A stretch of 64,000 bases of DNA from Xestospongia muta (GCA_963693285.1 OY848918.1:19603484-19667483); one strand, 5' to 3'; positions 14,601 to 25,239 are shown, counted from the stretch's first letter. Made by a program: numbers and translations. Notes: generated by a model from the letters alone, not told the origin.

Positions 14601-17600
14601 TAATACTAAGGAACCAATCAGTTATAAAGTCGCCATTTATACGTAGACAAAGCACGAGCATCCATAGATTACAACTCCCTTGCTGACTCACTTCTTCCCA
14701 CAGTGCCTTGTGGCTAACCACAAAGTTATTTTTAGACTACTACTATAATAGAAACTGCAAAATGCCTTATAATAGTAGAAGACAATAGTTGATTCAGGCA
14801 ATTTTTGTCCTGCACCACGCCCTTAACGAGCAATAATTGAATAATGCAGTTGAAGGGTTAATGGGGTTGATGGTGATTCACTAATGTCTTGTGAAACTTC
14901 TGGAGGATCATCAGTGGTATTATTTGTATCACTATAACAACAAAACAACATTTTCATCAATTTAAAAAAATCATATTATGGTTGATCTGCTGGTGACCCT
15001 GACGATTCGTCACTTTCAGATGGCTGAGAAAAATTGGTATGAGTTTTGAGTAGAACATTAATGTATTTGAGTGTCTGATCAGTGTTGAAAAGACTTATGG
15101 TTTGTGGCAAACTGAATCTTCTAGAAACAGCATGGTGTTGAAGTATGACCAACTTGATACATATGCTGGACCTTCTTCACCAGACTTTCTTTTTTTGACT
15201 TTATTAAGTTCTCTCACGAGCTTATCTCGTAAATATTTCCACCTTTTTGAACACTCCTCTATAGAGAGATCTTTAACCTAGAAGTACAGCTATTATATAG
15301 CATTACTTTTATATAACTGAATTACCTGGTCACCAACAACCTTCCAAACATTTTATCGTGCTTTAGAATCTTTATAAATCTTGTTAGTGACTTACCAAAG
15401 GCAGGGAAAAGAACGAACAGCTTCAATTATCTTCTCATCATCCATTTTATAACACGTGATTGTACTCGTGACTGACTGGTTTTGATTGGCCAGACGCATT
15501 GCTCAGAGCGTCCTGATAGAAAAATTGTCTATACTCGCATTGCGTCGCGTGAGCTAACGTGTACGCATTACGCATCGTGTTCACAAAGCAAAACATGCAC
15601 GGAGCGCGACAAGACGCGATAAAACGCTTCTTATGTAAACCATCCTTTATACTAAATAAAAAAAATAAATTACACTTAACTTTCTAGCATGAATTATTTT
15701 GTTAGCTAAACAAAAAGTCAATATATATATCATCAGTGCATGTAATGTATGTAATGTACATTGTTGTTGTAACACACTAACAATGCTTATTTGAATCATT
15801 ACTAGTAGTTATAAAAATGGATTAAAATAGCATATAGAACATTAGTGACTGACCTGAATGTTTGTGTCAGCTATAACGTAATTAAAAATGCTGAGTTGTT
15901 ATTTTTTATTCTAGTTTCATCATTACATCATTCATGTTTATGTAATCAATCTAAGCTTAATGACATGTAACTTTGCTTGATAACTCTGATTATTTGTAAT
16001 AAAATTAATGATAATATTATGTTTTATTATTATATAGTATGTTGTAGATAACTCGATCGAACTGGCAATTATAACTGAAGAAAATGAAATTGTCACAAAA
16101 TATATGTTAAATAAATTCTCTCTTTTATCTAGGATGGCAATACTCCATTGATGTTAGCTTGTCGGGAGGGACACCACTCAATAGCAATACTTCTATTAGA
16201 GAAAGGAGCTAACAAGCAATTACATGATAAAGTTAGTTTGTATATAAGGTACAAAATGCACAAGAAAATGAGTTATATTATGTACTATTAAAATCTAGCA
16301 CAATATCAATAATTATACAACTCTGAATAAGATCAATAAAATTAATACATCATAATTATTATTAACCTCGCTGCGCATGGGTGCAAAGCGAGGTTACTGT
16401 AGTCTGTCAGTGTGTGTGTGTCTGCACTGCCTGTTTTTTTGAACTGGTGTAACTTGGCAAGCAAAGTGTTAGCAGCTAACAAAGTTTAGCAATGAATAGA
16501 AAAACGTGTGTACTTTACGACAGTAGTATCCAGAACATCGTCAAAGAAAACGAAAGGTTAAAACTCACAAAAGAATTTTCAGGCTGCAGAGTCAAGGTGC
16601 TGTTTCTCGAAAAGTAAGAAGTTAATGTGAAGATTTTTTAGTATGCTGTAGAGATTTTAAAGGGGTATGGATGAGCAAGACAGAAGGCCATTGGTCGAAG
16701 CAATCGTTAGATAAGTTCTGAAAAGTGTTTTTTGGACTTGGAGCAAAGTAAGACATTCAGGAAACGTCTCAAAGCACTGAAAAAACTGCTACTAATAGAT
16801 AATATATTGATTTACATTTGTACTACGGGAGATTTCCAAACAACGCATCATTTTCAAGTTACAATAAATTTTGCATATGAAATATTGAAACATTTTAAAG
16901 CATCATGTCAAAGCTCAGAGAAAAATTCATCATGAATCTAGCACTTAATCTTGCTTGGCAATTGAATGATACTAATACTTACTCAATTACAGCTTCACAG
17001 ACATGTCAATCAGAGTGCTAAGTACCCAGTAAACGACAAAGCTTTATTCACTGATTGAAGAGAAATGCTGAGTCATCAAACAACAGTTTGTAATGTGCAT
17101 CACGTGATCCCATCAAGAATTTGACGACACCTTGTCCAATCTTATTTGTACATGTACATGCACTCTGCAGTATAGATTTACACTGGGCACTGCAGCGAAG
17201 TTAAGCACTTTAGTGCATTTTTATTAGCATTTGTAATAAAAAATATTTATCAGATTTTTTAAATAAGTAAACAAGAACACAAGTTTATTATGTATGAAAA
17301 TACAAGTTTCAAAAAAATGGATTAGTGATCTTATCTAATAAAAGTTATAAAACATTTGTCGCATATCGAAAATAATTATTATGAAATATACCTTTCAAAA
17401 CAGTGCATGAATTATATTCATTTGTAGTTGGACTTAAGTAATTTTTTGATTATATTTATTTATTGTCACTATGATTACACAGCCTTACAATAACTATAAA
17501 AAAGGCTCAAGATTTTTAAAAATACTCATGGATTAAAGTTGATTTCAACAGTTTAAAAGTGAAAAATGAATTTAAATCGTATTTTTAACCATCGACAAGT

Positions 17601-20600
17601 ATAGCAATCAATAAATTAATTAACATTTTCCATGAATGTTACGATGATGGTTGTGACTAATTATGCTTGAGGCTAGTACATTAGTAAGAGACAAGATTTT
17701 GTCAAAGTGTACAAGTACAGTCTATGTATATATATTTCTTTGTATTATTGTCTATATCTTTTAGGAACAGAGAACTCCTTTGCATTATGCTGCATTTAAT
17801 GGAATGACTGAAGTTGCTACACTTTTGATCAACAGTAAAGCTAATCTAAATGCAGTTGATAAGGTTAGTACCATATAATTTTACTTTTATTTATCACAAG
17901 TAATGGTATAATTCATGAACAATTATGACGAAGCACCTCCTCTTTACAAGGTGTCATACTTGTACATATATATTTACATAATTGTAAAATTTAGGTTAGT
18001 AATAAATAGTCGAATTATATGTAAGTCAAGACTGTTTGCATATGAAGGACAATGTTCCCAAAAGTGTGAATTAAGAAAAGTTCAATTATAACTGAAGAAA
18101 ATGTAATCATCAGAAAATGCAAATTTCTTTTCTTTATCTAGTATGGCAATACTCCATTGATGTTAGCATGTCTGAGAGGACACCAGTCAATAGCAATGAC
18201 TCTATTAGAGAAAGGAGCTGATAGACAATTAGCTAATAAAGTTAGTTAACAAACAAAATACTTTGGATCACAGTAACAGTAACATTCCAAATCAGAATAA
18301 GGATAGTGCATACACCTATTAATATTATAAAATAATTTAATTATAGCAAACAACTTATCATGTGTGAACAGTGAATTTATATATGCTGGTATTAGTGAAT
18401 GAAACTTACAAAATATATTAACCACATATGTTTTATTACTAGAATGGAGAGACAGCTTTGACAATAGCTGCGAAAAAGGCTAGGGATGTTTATAAAAAAC
18501 TTGTTGATGATAACAGTAAGAATAACAATCTTGAAAATGATAATTATTATGATTTCTTATTGTTCCTTTAGACAAGGGGATGTTATTGCAAGCCCTTGAA
18601 GAAGGCTATGTCATCTTAAAAATTATAAAATTGTTATTAGCTGGTCCTCCTGCTGTCGGTAAGACCTCTTTTAAACACCTACTCTTTAACTGGGAGCCAC
18701 CACGTCATCATCATAGTACAGCTATTGCTGATCGACCTATTAGAGCTGTTGAAAGAGTAGCCACTCTTGAGGGTGCAAATAGTTGGGAAATGATCACAAC
18801 AGAAGAGCTTATGCAAATGCTAGCTGAAGACATTCACATTCAAGCAAAGGGTTCAAGGCTTATGCTAGAAACCCAATCTTCAAGTACATCTAAAACAGCA
18901 CCTTTAAACATAACAAGTTTGGAAATGAAAGACCCACCACAACCAACCAACCACTCAATAGCTCAAGATTTGCCATCACTCTCTTTAAACACAAGTAATG
19001 AATATAATAACACAGATGTTGTATTTCATTCAGAAGCTAACCTAGAACAAATTTCAAAGTCAAAGATAGAAATATCCAGTGAAGACACACATCCTAAGAA
19101 ATTGGACCATTTAAAACAGAAAAGAAAAAGAATGGTGAAAGTTGAAAATCAGTCCAATCAACCATTACAAGATTCTCAATCTGTTGAAAGCGATGTTGAT
19201 GTTACTAAGGTAGCTAAGAAGGAAAATATTCTACAACTCTCTAAAGATATTCTCATTGCAATGAGAAATGCAGCATCTCGACAGCTGTCCAAATCTACCT
19301 GGATATATGTACTCGATAGTGGTGGGCAGCCACAATTTGCCGATGTATCTAGAGCATTTGTACGTGGCAATACAGTCATTGTGATTGTACACAAGTTGAT
19401 AGATCGACTGTCAAGTAAGCCAATCTTTCAGTATTCTATTGATGGTAAGCCATTAACCCAACCTAAAGAGCTTAGGATGACCAATCTTCAGCTGATTACA
19501 ACATACGTGCGTTCTATCTCATCAGCTAAACTAGCAGCAGTTGATGGTGCAGACAGTGAGTCATTGCCTACATTTCTCATCATTGGTACCTATGAAGACA
19601 AAATGAGAGGTCTGGGAAAGCTGTTCCATGAGTCATTAAAGAAAAAGAATGCACAACTTATAGCAGCTTTGCAACAATACAAAGATCAATTGATATTCTA
19701 TAATGAATCAGAGCAAGAGCTTATCTTCCCTGTTGATAATATGTGTCTAAAAAATCGTCAAAATCTCTCATCTCTTGTTAGAACATATGTTATGGGTCGT
19801 AAAAAAGCAGTTATTAAGAAGAAAGTCCCTATTCGTTGGTATGTTTTGGAGTCTAATATTAAAGAAGAAGGTGAGAAAAATGATCATGGTATTGTATCTC
19901 AAACTCAATGTCAAGACATTGGTCAGACACTAGAAATGACTAAGACTCAAATACAAGGAGCTATTGCGTTTTTCAAATCTCTCTCTGTTTTTCTACACTT
20001 TAACACATGCTCTCACCTCGTTTTTACAAATCCACAATATTTTTTGGATGCGCTTTCCAATATAATTCGTATATCATTTGTTGATTTCCCACAAAAACTA
20101 CTACAGAAGGGAAAGATTTTGCCACCAAATGCTCACCGCCGACTTCAAGAAGAAGGCTTGTTTACAATTGATCTTCTAGATCTTGTATCTATTCAATTTT
20201 CACCAGGTCTTTTCGAAAAAGCTGACCTATTACACTTGCTATGTGACCTCTGTATTGTAGCTGAAGTACATCGTGATGAGTCCACATATTACTTTATTCC
20301 AACTGCTTTATCTCCTAAACATCTAACAACTAACGAAAAGAAAAAAATTGCCAATACATGTGATCCATTGGTTTTATCATTTGAACATGGAGTTGTACCT
20401 CAGGTAAAGAACATTCTGAAATATTCAATCTATTATAATTCTTTTTTTAGGGTTTATTTCCAGCTGCAGTTGTGGCATTGTTAAATCGTAAAGAACGTCC
20501 GTTCTTCACTCTCGAGTGTCTTAATCCACAATTTCCTTGTCAACTCAGATTTGCTGTTAAATTGCAGTCTTCCAAACCTCGTGGTTCATTACTTTTAGTT

Positions 20601-23185
20601 GACACAATGCTATGGATGGAAATCTATTGGACTGGTGATCCAGCTGAATGCTCCACTCTACATTCTCTAGTTACTGCTGCCATTGACTCCTGTGCTGAAC
20701 CTTTAGCTTATCATCCTTCTGCTCTGAAGTGTGATCCTGGCACACTCTGTAACCTCAAACATCAAGCTCAACAAGATATACCTCCTGTTCATGTAGCACT
20801 TGTTACTGTTAACAAAAGAAAGGAAGTTAAAGTTTCTTGTACTATACAAGACTTGCCACCAGTGGAGTTGAATAAAATGTTTCAGCCATGGATGGAAGGA
20901 TTTGGTGAGTCATTTTATTTTTAGAATCTTTGACTTAATTCAACTCTTATATATTTAGAGAAGGAAAATGTTAGTAAAGACAATAATAGTACCACTATTT
21001 TACAAGAACAACCTAAGACAAGTTAGTTAATATACATTCAATTTTAGCTACAAATATTTTTTATGTACACTAAAAAGGAAGTCTGTTTTAATTGACTGTT
21101 TATATTTACTCTAGACAATCAAGGCACTGATATAGATATAAAAAGTACACCATCAGTACTGTCATTGGTACCTCGAAACACTGAAGGTATAATTAAGGAA
21201 TTTTCATCATATATTGCTATTTAAATGTGATTGAACAGAGCTCAATGTAATAATGATGTCAATTATCCTTAGTTAATACTAATGTTTCATATAACATTAT
21301 GTGTCATATAACATATTGTACATATAAATGACACATTTATGCATAACATTTGAACTGTAACAACGAATCAATGGCTGTTCTACACTCCATAGTTCTCTAA
21401 AGGATATTAGTAAATAATTTATATTGATTAAATTAAGTGATGTGGCAAACAAAGCAATTGATCTGATATTTTCTGAATGTCTGTATAGCACTAACTGATA
21501 ATGATTTTTGTGAATTATTTCTAGACATCAGCATCATAAGAATAGAATGACTGATAGTTCTACACTATGCATTAAACATTATGGATCCCAAAGTCCTGAT
21601 ATATTATTGCATTTCTTTTTTAAGCATTTGTCCACATCTTTGCAATACATAAATTAATAAAACAAAAAACTTGGTTGTTTTGTGTGATGCTATCACTTTT
21701 ATTAATTATCATAATTATTATGTTTTATTATAGTATGTTCCAATATTCACTTCTTTTCACTTATATTTGTTTTTTGACTTCACAGGCAACAAACCAGAGA
21801 AACATATTCTACTTAGGTTTCTTTCTTCTGTTACTACAAAATGGCAAGAGATAGGAAATCTACTTGGAGTTGACTCTAATACTATTGAGATGTTGGATAA
21901 TTGTAATATCTCCGACGAAATGAAGATGTCAAAAATGCTGCAGAGCTGGTTAGATAATGAGCCTACTCCAGCAACATGGGATCATTTCATTAATGTTATT
22001 GAGGGTCCTCTACAGATGAAATCACTTGCTATTGAAATCCGCCAATTTCTTGGTATTGAATCAGGTCTGACATTTCATTAATTTTTAACAATAATTAGTT
22101 TATAATCTTAACTACTATATTAACAATCTCGTGCTTTGTTCACTCTTAATTTTATTTTAGCTGAGAATGACTCTAAAGCTAATTTGACTACTGAGTGTGA
22201 GATGATGCCCAATGATCCAGTTACTTTTGGTAGGTTATTTTTATACTGACGTGTTTCTATGCTCTTGAATAGTGTATCATTTTAATAATTGCTTTAAATT
22301 TTATTATTATTCATTAGTTCCAAAGAAGCCTATTTCTTTTTCATCATCAAATGAATCAAGTAACCAACATGGAGCTGCCATTAGTGAATTAAGGCAACAA
22401 GGTTAGTAACTATTAGTGTTAATGTATTAACACACATCTTATTGAATCTATGTCTATAATGTAGATTAAAATTATGAAACATTAAGACTTCTATTTTTAA
22501 TGTTGAATTCCAAATATATATCATTGGTGTTAATCCATTGACTATATCTTTAATTTCATTTCATTAGTTGATCAACCGTATACTTGCTAAGCACATATTT
22601 AACTTACTCTTTTTAAAGCTCAGCATTTGAATGACCAGATCAATTAGTATCATTATTGTATTTTGCTGTTACCATCTAGAAAGTACTTTCATATAGTATG
22701 ATATAGTCATATGCCAAATTTCATATCTGAATTGAATGTCCTAACTAATTAATGTCCTAGTTAATTACATTATATAACAAAACAATAACAAGTCATGTCA
22801 TGCTATATGCCTATACTATTCTAACATATACTTCTACTTCTAGATATATCTGATATACTGAAGAAAGAACCAAGTATCACTGATCTTCTTGGCCTGTTAA
22901 CAGATATCAAGTATGAGTGGAAGAAAATTGGTTGGGCTTTGGAGGTGGGACGTGGTGTCCTAGGAAGTTGTACTCACAGCTATGAAGATGATGGCAACAA
23001 GCTCTCCACAGTGATAGAAAGTTGGGTCGACACTGGTTACCGATGTGACCTGGGAAACTGTTATTGCTGCAGTAGAAGGTCCTATTGTAAAACATAAATC
23101 CACTGCAGTGAAGATTCGTGATTTTCTAGCAAATCCTGATGTCCATGCCAAATATCTTCGTAAAAAAGATTTTTCTCGACTTTAA
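2700..23185 (+). CDS. Gene A: ankyrin-ROCO (Roc-COR)-Death-Death protein, multi-exon
   Basis: Predicted exons: 2700-2726, 2902-3000, 5410-5499, 9489-9587, 16133-16231, 17765-17863, 18142-18240, 18443-18515, 18572-20403, 20451-20904, 20959-21021, 21115-21186, 21786-22064, 22161-22229, 22318-22401, 22844-23185. Seven or eight ankyrin repeats come first, most on 99 bp phase-0 exons. The large exon has a P-loop (GPPAVGKTS, from about 18637), a low-complexity insert, a G3 motif DSGGQPQF (about 19315), a G4-like motif IGTYEDK (about 19584) and then a COR-like region. A Death domain fills 21786-22064 and a second, broken one lies in the last exon. This order is typical of metazoan ROCO-Death proteins (DAPK1-like), which are signalling GTPases in cell death or innate immunity. 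The function here is inferred from family. The start at 2700 (MSQYSHLSL then GTAAGT) is plausible but not proven. Confidence 0.8.
2902..9587 (+). CDS. Gene A ankyrin exons 1-3
   Basis: Exons at 2902-3000 ([16 protein letters not shown]...), 5410-5499 ([15 protein letters not shown]...) and 9489-9587 ([17 protein letters not shown]...). The first and third are exactly 33 codons, one ankyrin repeat each, in phase 0 and bounded by AG and GTAAGT or GTGAGT. The second is 30 codons. The introns are 2.4-6.5 kb and hold no other gene that I can support up to 9489. Confidence 0.8.
3170..3274. repeat. Short MITE with ~23 bp terminal inverted repeats
   Basis: The left end tagtctcgtccccagacct at 3170 matches the reverse complement of the right end (ggtctggggatgagacta) ending at 3274. 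A gatggtc-type sequence flanks both sides and could be the target-site duplication. It lies in the first large intron of gene A. Confidence 0.7.
5500..8720. other. Large intron of gene A, no gene seen
   Basis: About 3.2 kb of A/T-rich intronic DNA with short ORFs that lack recognisable motifs. A poly-C run lies at 6370-6385. The open frame on the minus strand at 5957-6145 looks like chance or old transposon DNA. Confidence 0.5.
8725..9170. repeat. Copy 1 of dispersed ~445 bp repeat, end of a Tc1-like element
   Basis: This segment is diverged but collinear with 9975-10420. Shared landmarks are the opening TATA-TATG-CC block, 'ttggctctctag-gctacaagaaagta', 'aatggcata', 'agaagtca', 'gtcacgtg', 'cagttctaatta' and the run of 'aaccttttaacaa' type. 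The second copy adjoins a transposase remnant, so this one is probably a solo or internally deleted copy of the same element. Confidence 0.7.
9975..10420. repeat. Copy 2 of dispersed ~445 bp repeat, adjoining transposase
   Basis: Direct repeat of 8725-9170 in the same orientation. Its right side runs straight into the 3' end of the minus-strand transposase remnant at 10400-11030, so it is likely the downstream non-coding end of that transposon. The opposite end of the element was not identified. Confidence 0.65.
10400..11030 (-). pseudogene. Tc1/IS630-like DDE transposase fragment
   Basis: Read on the minus strand, the upstream segment (about 10770-11030) contains the typical block around the second catalytic Asp, VMDNASYYS (about 10845). 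The downstream segment (10400-10760) has [19 protein letters not shown], the block carrying the third acidic residue of this transposase type. Between them, around 10735-10755, the frame has stops. The N-terminal DNA-binding domain and first catalytic Asp are missing. A cut-and-paste transposase is expected from the family. This copy is dead. It lies in an intron of gene A, antisense to it. Confidence 0.75.
11105..12030 (+). pseudogene. PIF/Harbinger transposase pseudogene
   Basis: Three conserved Harbinger DDE blocks occur in order but in shifting frames. They are [12 protein letters not shown] (about 11165, first Asp), [11 protein letters not shown] (about 11490, second Asp) and the YRLSRARK...[14 protein letters not shown] type block (about 11580-11650, catalytic Glu). 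Stops and frameshifts separate them and the 5' part is missing. Harbinger elements normally carry a second gene with a SANT/MADF domain. The matching pieces lie just downstream on the opposite strand (12132-12442 and 14858-15445), which supports the family call. Confidence 0.85.
12132..12442 (-). pseudogene. C-terminal part (BESS motif) of Harbinger MADF-BESS partner gene
   Basis: The minus-strand frame begins at 12442 ([15 protein letters not shown]) and runs into a Pro/Lys-rich linker. After a frameshift near 12235 it encodes a BESS-like segment ([18 protein letters not shown], about 12170-12225) and ends near 12132. BESS motifs mediate protein interaction in MADF-BESS proteins. The MADF half is found 2.4 kb away at 15445-14858, separated by the piggyBac copy. 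Confidence 0.65.
12450..14857 (+). mobile_element. piggyBac element copy 1
   Basis: The right end is set by the sequence tgaaggg immediately before TTAA at 14858-14861. The same tail ends at TTAA in the copy at 29565-29892. TTAA is the piggyBac target. A matching left end with TTAA and the inverse repeat was not found between 12442 and 12535, so the left boundary is approximate and may have been lost. Confidence 0.7.
12535..14243 (+). pseudogene. piggyBac transposase (copy 1), one stop and one frameshift
   Basis: The open frame 12535-13680 has an acidic N-terminus ([12 protein letters not shown]) followed by a DDE_Tnp_1_7 core with [14 protein letters not shown] (first Asp, about 13258) and FFFDNFYTS (second Asp, about 13506). 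A TAG at 13678 interrupts the frame, which then continues to MGGVDKAD (third Asp, about 13822). A one-base loss near 13847 shifts the frame once more. The C-terminal cysteine-rich zinc module (CKIC...CDICDIHLC...) ends at 14243. Full-length piggyBac transposases are close to 550-600 residues, which fits. Only these two lesions separate it from an intact gene, so the insertion is fairly young. Confidence 0.9.
14858..15445 (-). pseudogene. MADF-domain half of Harbinger partner gene
   Basis: The minus-strand start at 15445 reads [17 protein letters not shown], then a GTAAGT intron, a short exon with one stop, a second intron, and a block [17 protein letters not shown] (about 15230-15275). This is a classic MADF/Myb-SANT-like pattern of tryptophan and basic residues. 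Ser/Asp-rich linker exons follow down to 14858. There the frame meets the TTAA at which piggyBac copy 1 is inserted. The BESS end lies at 12442-12132. MADF proteins bind DNA and help Harbinger transposases enter the nucleus or bind their ends. Confidence 0.75.
15480..15650. other. CpG-rich patch beside the MADF gene start
   Basis: This is the most CpG-dense stretch of the window, with repeated gcgt, cgcatt and gcgcgac motifs in an otherwise A/T-rich sequence. It lies just upstream of the MADF gene start at 15445. It may be the promoter or right terminal region of the Harbinger element. I found no matching inverted copy on the left side. Confidence 0.4.
16133..18240 (+). CDS. Gene A ankyrin exons 4-6
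   Basis: Exons at 16133-16231 ([16 protein letters not shown]...), 17765-17863 ([17 protein letters not shown]...) and 18142-18240 ([16 protein letters not shown]...) are each 99 bp, phase 0, with GTTAGT donors. The first and third are far more alike than ankyrin repeats normally are, and the similarity extends into the preceding intron, so a recent exon duplication is likely. A partial seventh repeat follows at 18443-18515 ([15 protein letters not shown]). Confidence 0.85.
16372..17225 (+). repeat. Palindrome-ended repeat family, copy 1
   Basis: One of three copies (also 34970-35798 and, inverted, 60115-60967). It begins with aacctcgctgcg...aagcgaggtt, a self-complementary hairpin, then a TG-rich tract, and ends with gcagcgaagttaagcacttt and tgca. 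An open frame of about 67 codons at 16732-16935 ([17 protein letters not shown]...) occurs at the same place in all three copies but starts with TTG or GTG. It lies in a gene A intron. No transposase is encoded, so it is a non-autonomous element or an old fragment. Confidence 0.8.
18572..20403 (+). CDS. Gene A Roc GTPase and COR core exon
   Basis: A single 1.8 kb exon, entered at 18572 (phase 1) and left in phase 0 at 20403 (CAG then GTAAAG). The 47 bp intron that follows ends in tttttttag. It encodes the P-loop GPPAVGKTS, then a roughly 200-residue Ser/Thr/Lys-rich insert between G1 and G3, then DSGGQPQF, a G4-like GTYEDK, and a COR-like region rich in Phe/Leu ([20 protein letters not shown]). 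The long G1-G3 insert is the odd feature, because ordinary Roc domains are about 200 residues in total. Confidence 0.85.
21786..22064 (+). CDS. Gene A Death domain exon
   Basis: The exon is in phase 1 at both ends, with acceptor ttcacag and an atypical donor GTCTGA. It encodes a full Death fold of about 90 residues with [36 protein letters not shown] and a closing LAIEIRQFL helix. The equivalent exon in paralogue D (50066-50338) is closely similar. Death domains bind other Death domains in apoptosis and NF-kB-type signalling. Confidence 0.9.
22844..23185 (+). CDS. Gene A last exon: second Death-like domain with a frameshift
   Basis: The exon enters in phase 1 and encodes a diverged Death-like fold ([20 protein letters not shown]...). 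The frame that enters ends at a stop near 23095. From about 23040 the neighbouring frame carries the expected second half of the fold ([18 protein letters not shown]) and ends at TAA 23183-23185. One extra base near 23037 explains the shift. A polyadenylation signal AATAAA lies at 23510. Either the second Death domain is truncated in this allele or the base is a sequence error. Confidence 0.7.
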
Positions 23186-23654
23186 TTACTTTTATAAGTT
23201 TTATATTGCCCTTTGTCACCTTTAATTTTTTGGCCTTTTATCTTTATCACCTTTGATTTTTTATGACTCTTTTCTTTAAATGTAATGACGTTTGACTTCT
23301 ATTATGACATGTGAGGTCATACAATGTTTCTTTATAATTCTGTATTTTCCATTTCCTTTTGATTTCTTTGTTTAGTATGACTTTGTACCTTTTTGTTGAA
23401 CTATGTAATTTAGGAGTTATCTTATTAGTCACTACATTGTCCTTGCATTCCATATTTTTTGATTATTCTTTAAATTTTATTATAGTTGACTTTCATTCTT
23501 TTTTGATTAAATAAACATTTTGAACGCCCAACAAAGTATTAATGTGGGAGTATAGAGTCACATACCAGGCCTATTACAATCTTATTTTAGAAGTAATAGA
23601 ATCTTATAATTATATAACTGTTATTCTATGTTTATATCAAGCTTATTGATTCAG

Positions 23655-24693
23655 TATAAGAAGCTTGTTATAAGAATTTATAAAGCAATAGAAAGAGTTT
23701 CAGAACGTGACGAAGGGAAGATTTGGTCTATTGAAGATGCTGTCAGATGCCATTATTGCTATTGAAAATAAGTCTGAAGACAATGATCCTCAAATATCTG
23801 AAATTTCTAGTGACAGCATCTTATCAGTAGACCCAATGTTGCATTTAGATGAAAATATTTTACTAGAATCACCTGAACAGAATTTTGCTCTCGAAGAATG
23901 CAATTTATCTACTAATGAATCACCTGTTCCAACTAAGAAGGTTTCTTCACAAGATCATCAACCAGTACAGTCACAGCTAGATATACTACACCACACCTCT
24001 AACAGTCCCAAAAATGACAAATCTACAATTGCAGAATCATCACCTTTCTCACGACAGCCTGACACTGACCACTATTCTATTGAAATGGTAGAACTCCTTA
24101 CAAAACGAAAAAAATCTGAAGATCTCCATAAAGCTACGTGGATAAAAGTTCTTGATAGGGGTGGTCTGTCACAATTTGCAGATGTCTCACGAGCTTTTGT
24201 TCGTGGTAATACAATGAATATTATTTGCACAATGTTAACTGAAGACCTTTCTGATAGGCTTCAGTTCTCTTACTCACTGAATGGTAAATTACTTAATCAA
24301 CCTAGTGAGTGGCAAATGACAAATCTACAGCTTACAGAACATTTTGTATGTTCAATAGTTGCTTCTAAGATTGCTGTAGTAGTGAAAGAAAAAAAGTGCT
24401 TGCCACTTTTTATGATTGTTGGCACTTATTATGACAAGATGAAAGGCTCAAAGCAAAAGAAATTACAGTTATTGCATGAAAAGCATGAGCAGCTTCTCTT
24501 AACTCTTCATGAATTTCGAGATCACTTTATTTTTTATAAGGATAATCCAGCAGAGCTTATATTTCCTGTTGACAACCTTTGTTAGTGGAATCGCAAAAAG
24601 ATATCTTTGTTTTTCCGTCAGCGTATTATGTCCTATCAGAGGCATATTGGTATAACTGTGCCAATACCAGTACGTTATTACATGTTTCTCTAG
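23655..24693 (+). pseudogene. Paralogue B: GTPase-region fragment of a ROCO gene
   Basis: The segment is homologous to gene A from about 18750 to 19830. It starts with AIERVSERDEGKIWSIE in one frame, shifts, then stays open from 23707 to 24585. It has no P-loop. Its G3 motif reads DRGGLSQFADV where gene A has [11 protein letters not shown], so the key Gln is lost. The G4-like GTYYDK is kept. An in-frame TAG at 24583 and another at 24691 end it, and the COR and Death parts are absent. It is a dead copy 500 bp downstream of gene A. Confidence 0.8.
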
Positions 24694-25239
24694 TATGCAT
24701 TTATAAGTTTGAAATTTTGATTTTAAAAACGAATTAAATTATGTATCTATTAGTGTTGTTAATATTGTTAGGCAAGCTACTGTTTGTACTAGAACATTAC
24801 ATTGTCTACTGTCAATTTTAGTTTTGATTTTCTAATTCTTTAAAAATGTTGTTTCTTTTAAAATTTTTACAAACAATAATGCATGAGCTTCACTCTTTAT
24901 TTCAAGCAACCAGTTTTATGGTTTCTCATTTCTACTTTGAAATAGAATCTCATGAACTTTGGGATGTCTTTTGATTAGCTTGTCCTGAATGGAAGAGTTA
25001 GATTATCTCAAGGAAAATAAGACAGTTGATATATAGCTGTGATGTTATGTTTTGTAGCTATGACGACTTGAAGGTCTTTGATTTGGTAATGAGATGAACT
25101 AAACTATCTATTATTATTGTCTCAAGACTAAATCTCATTCATAGTAGTTAGTTTAATGACATTGATATCAATTAGTGATGATAATTTTAAATTACTGGTT
25201 GTGTGAATGAGAACTGCTTCTTTGATACAAAAATTATAG

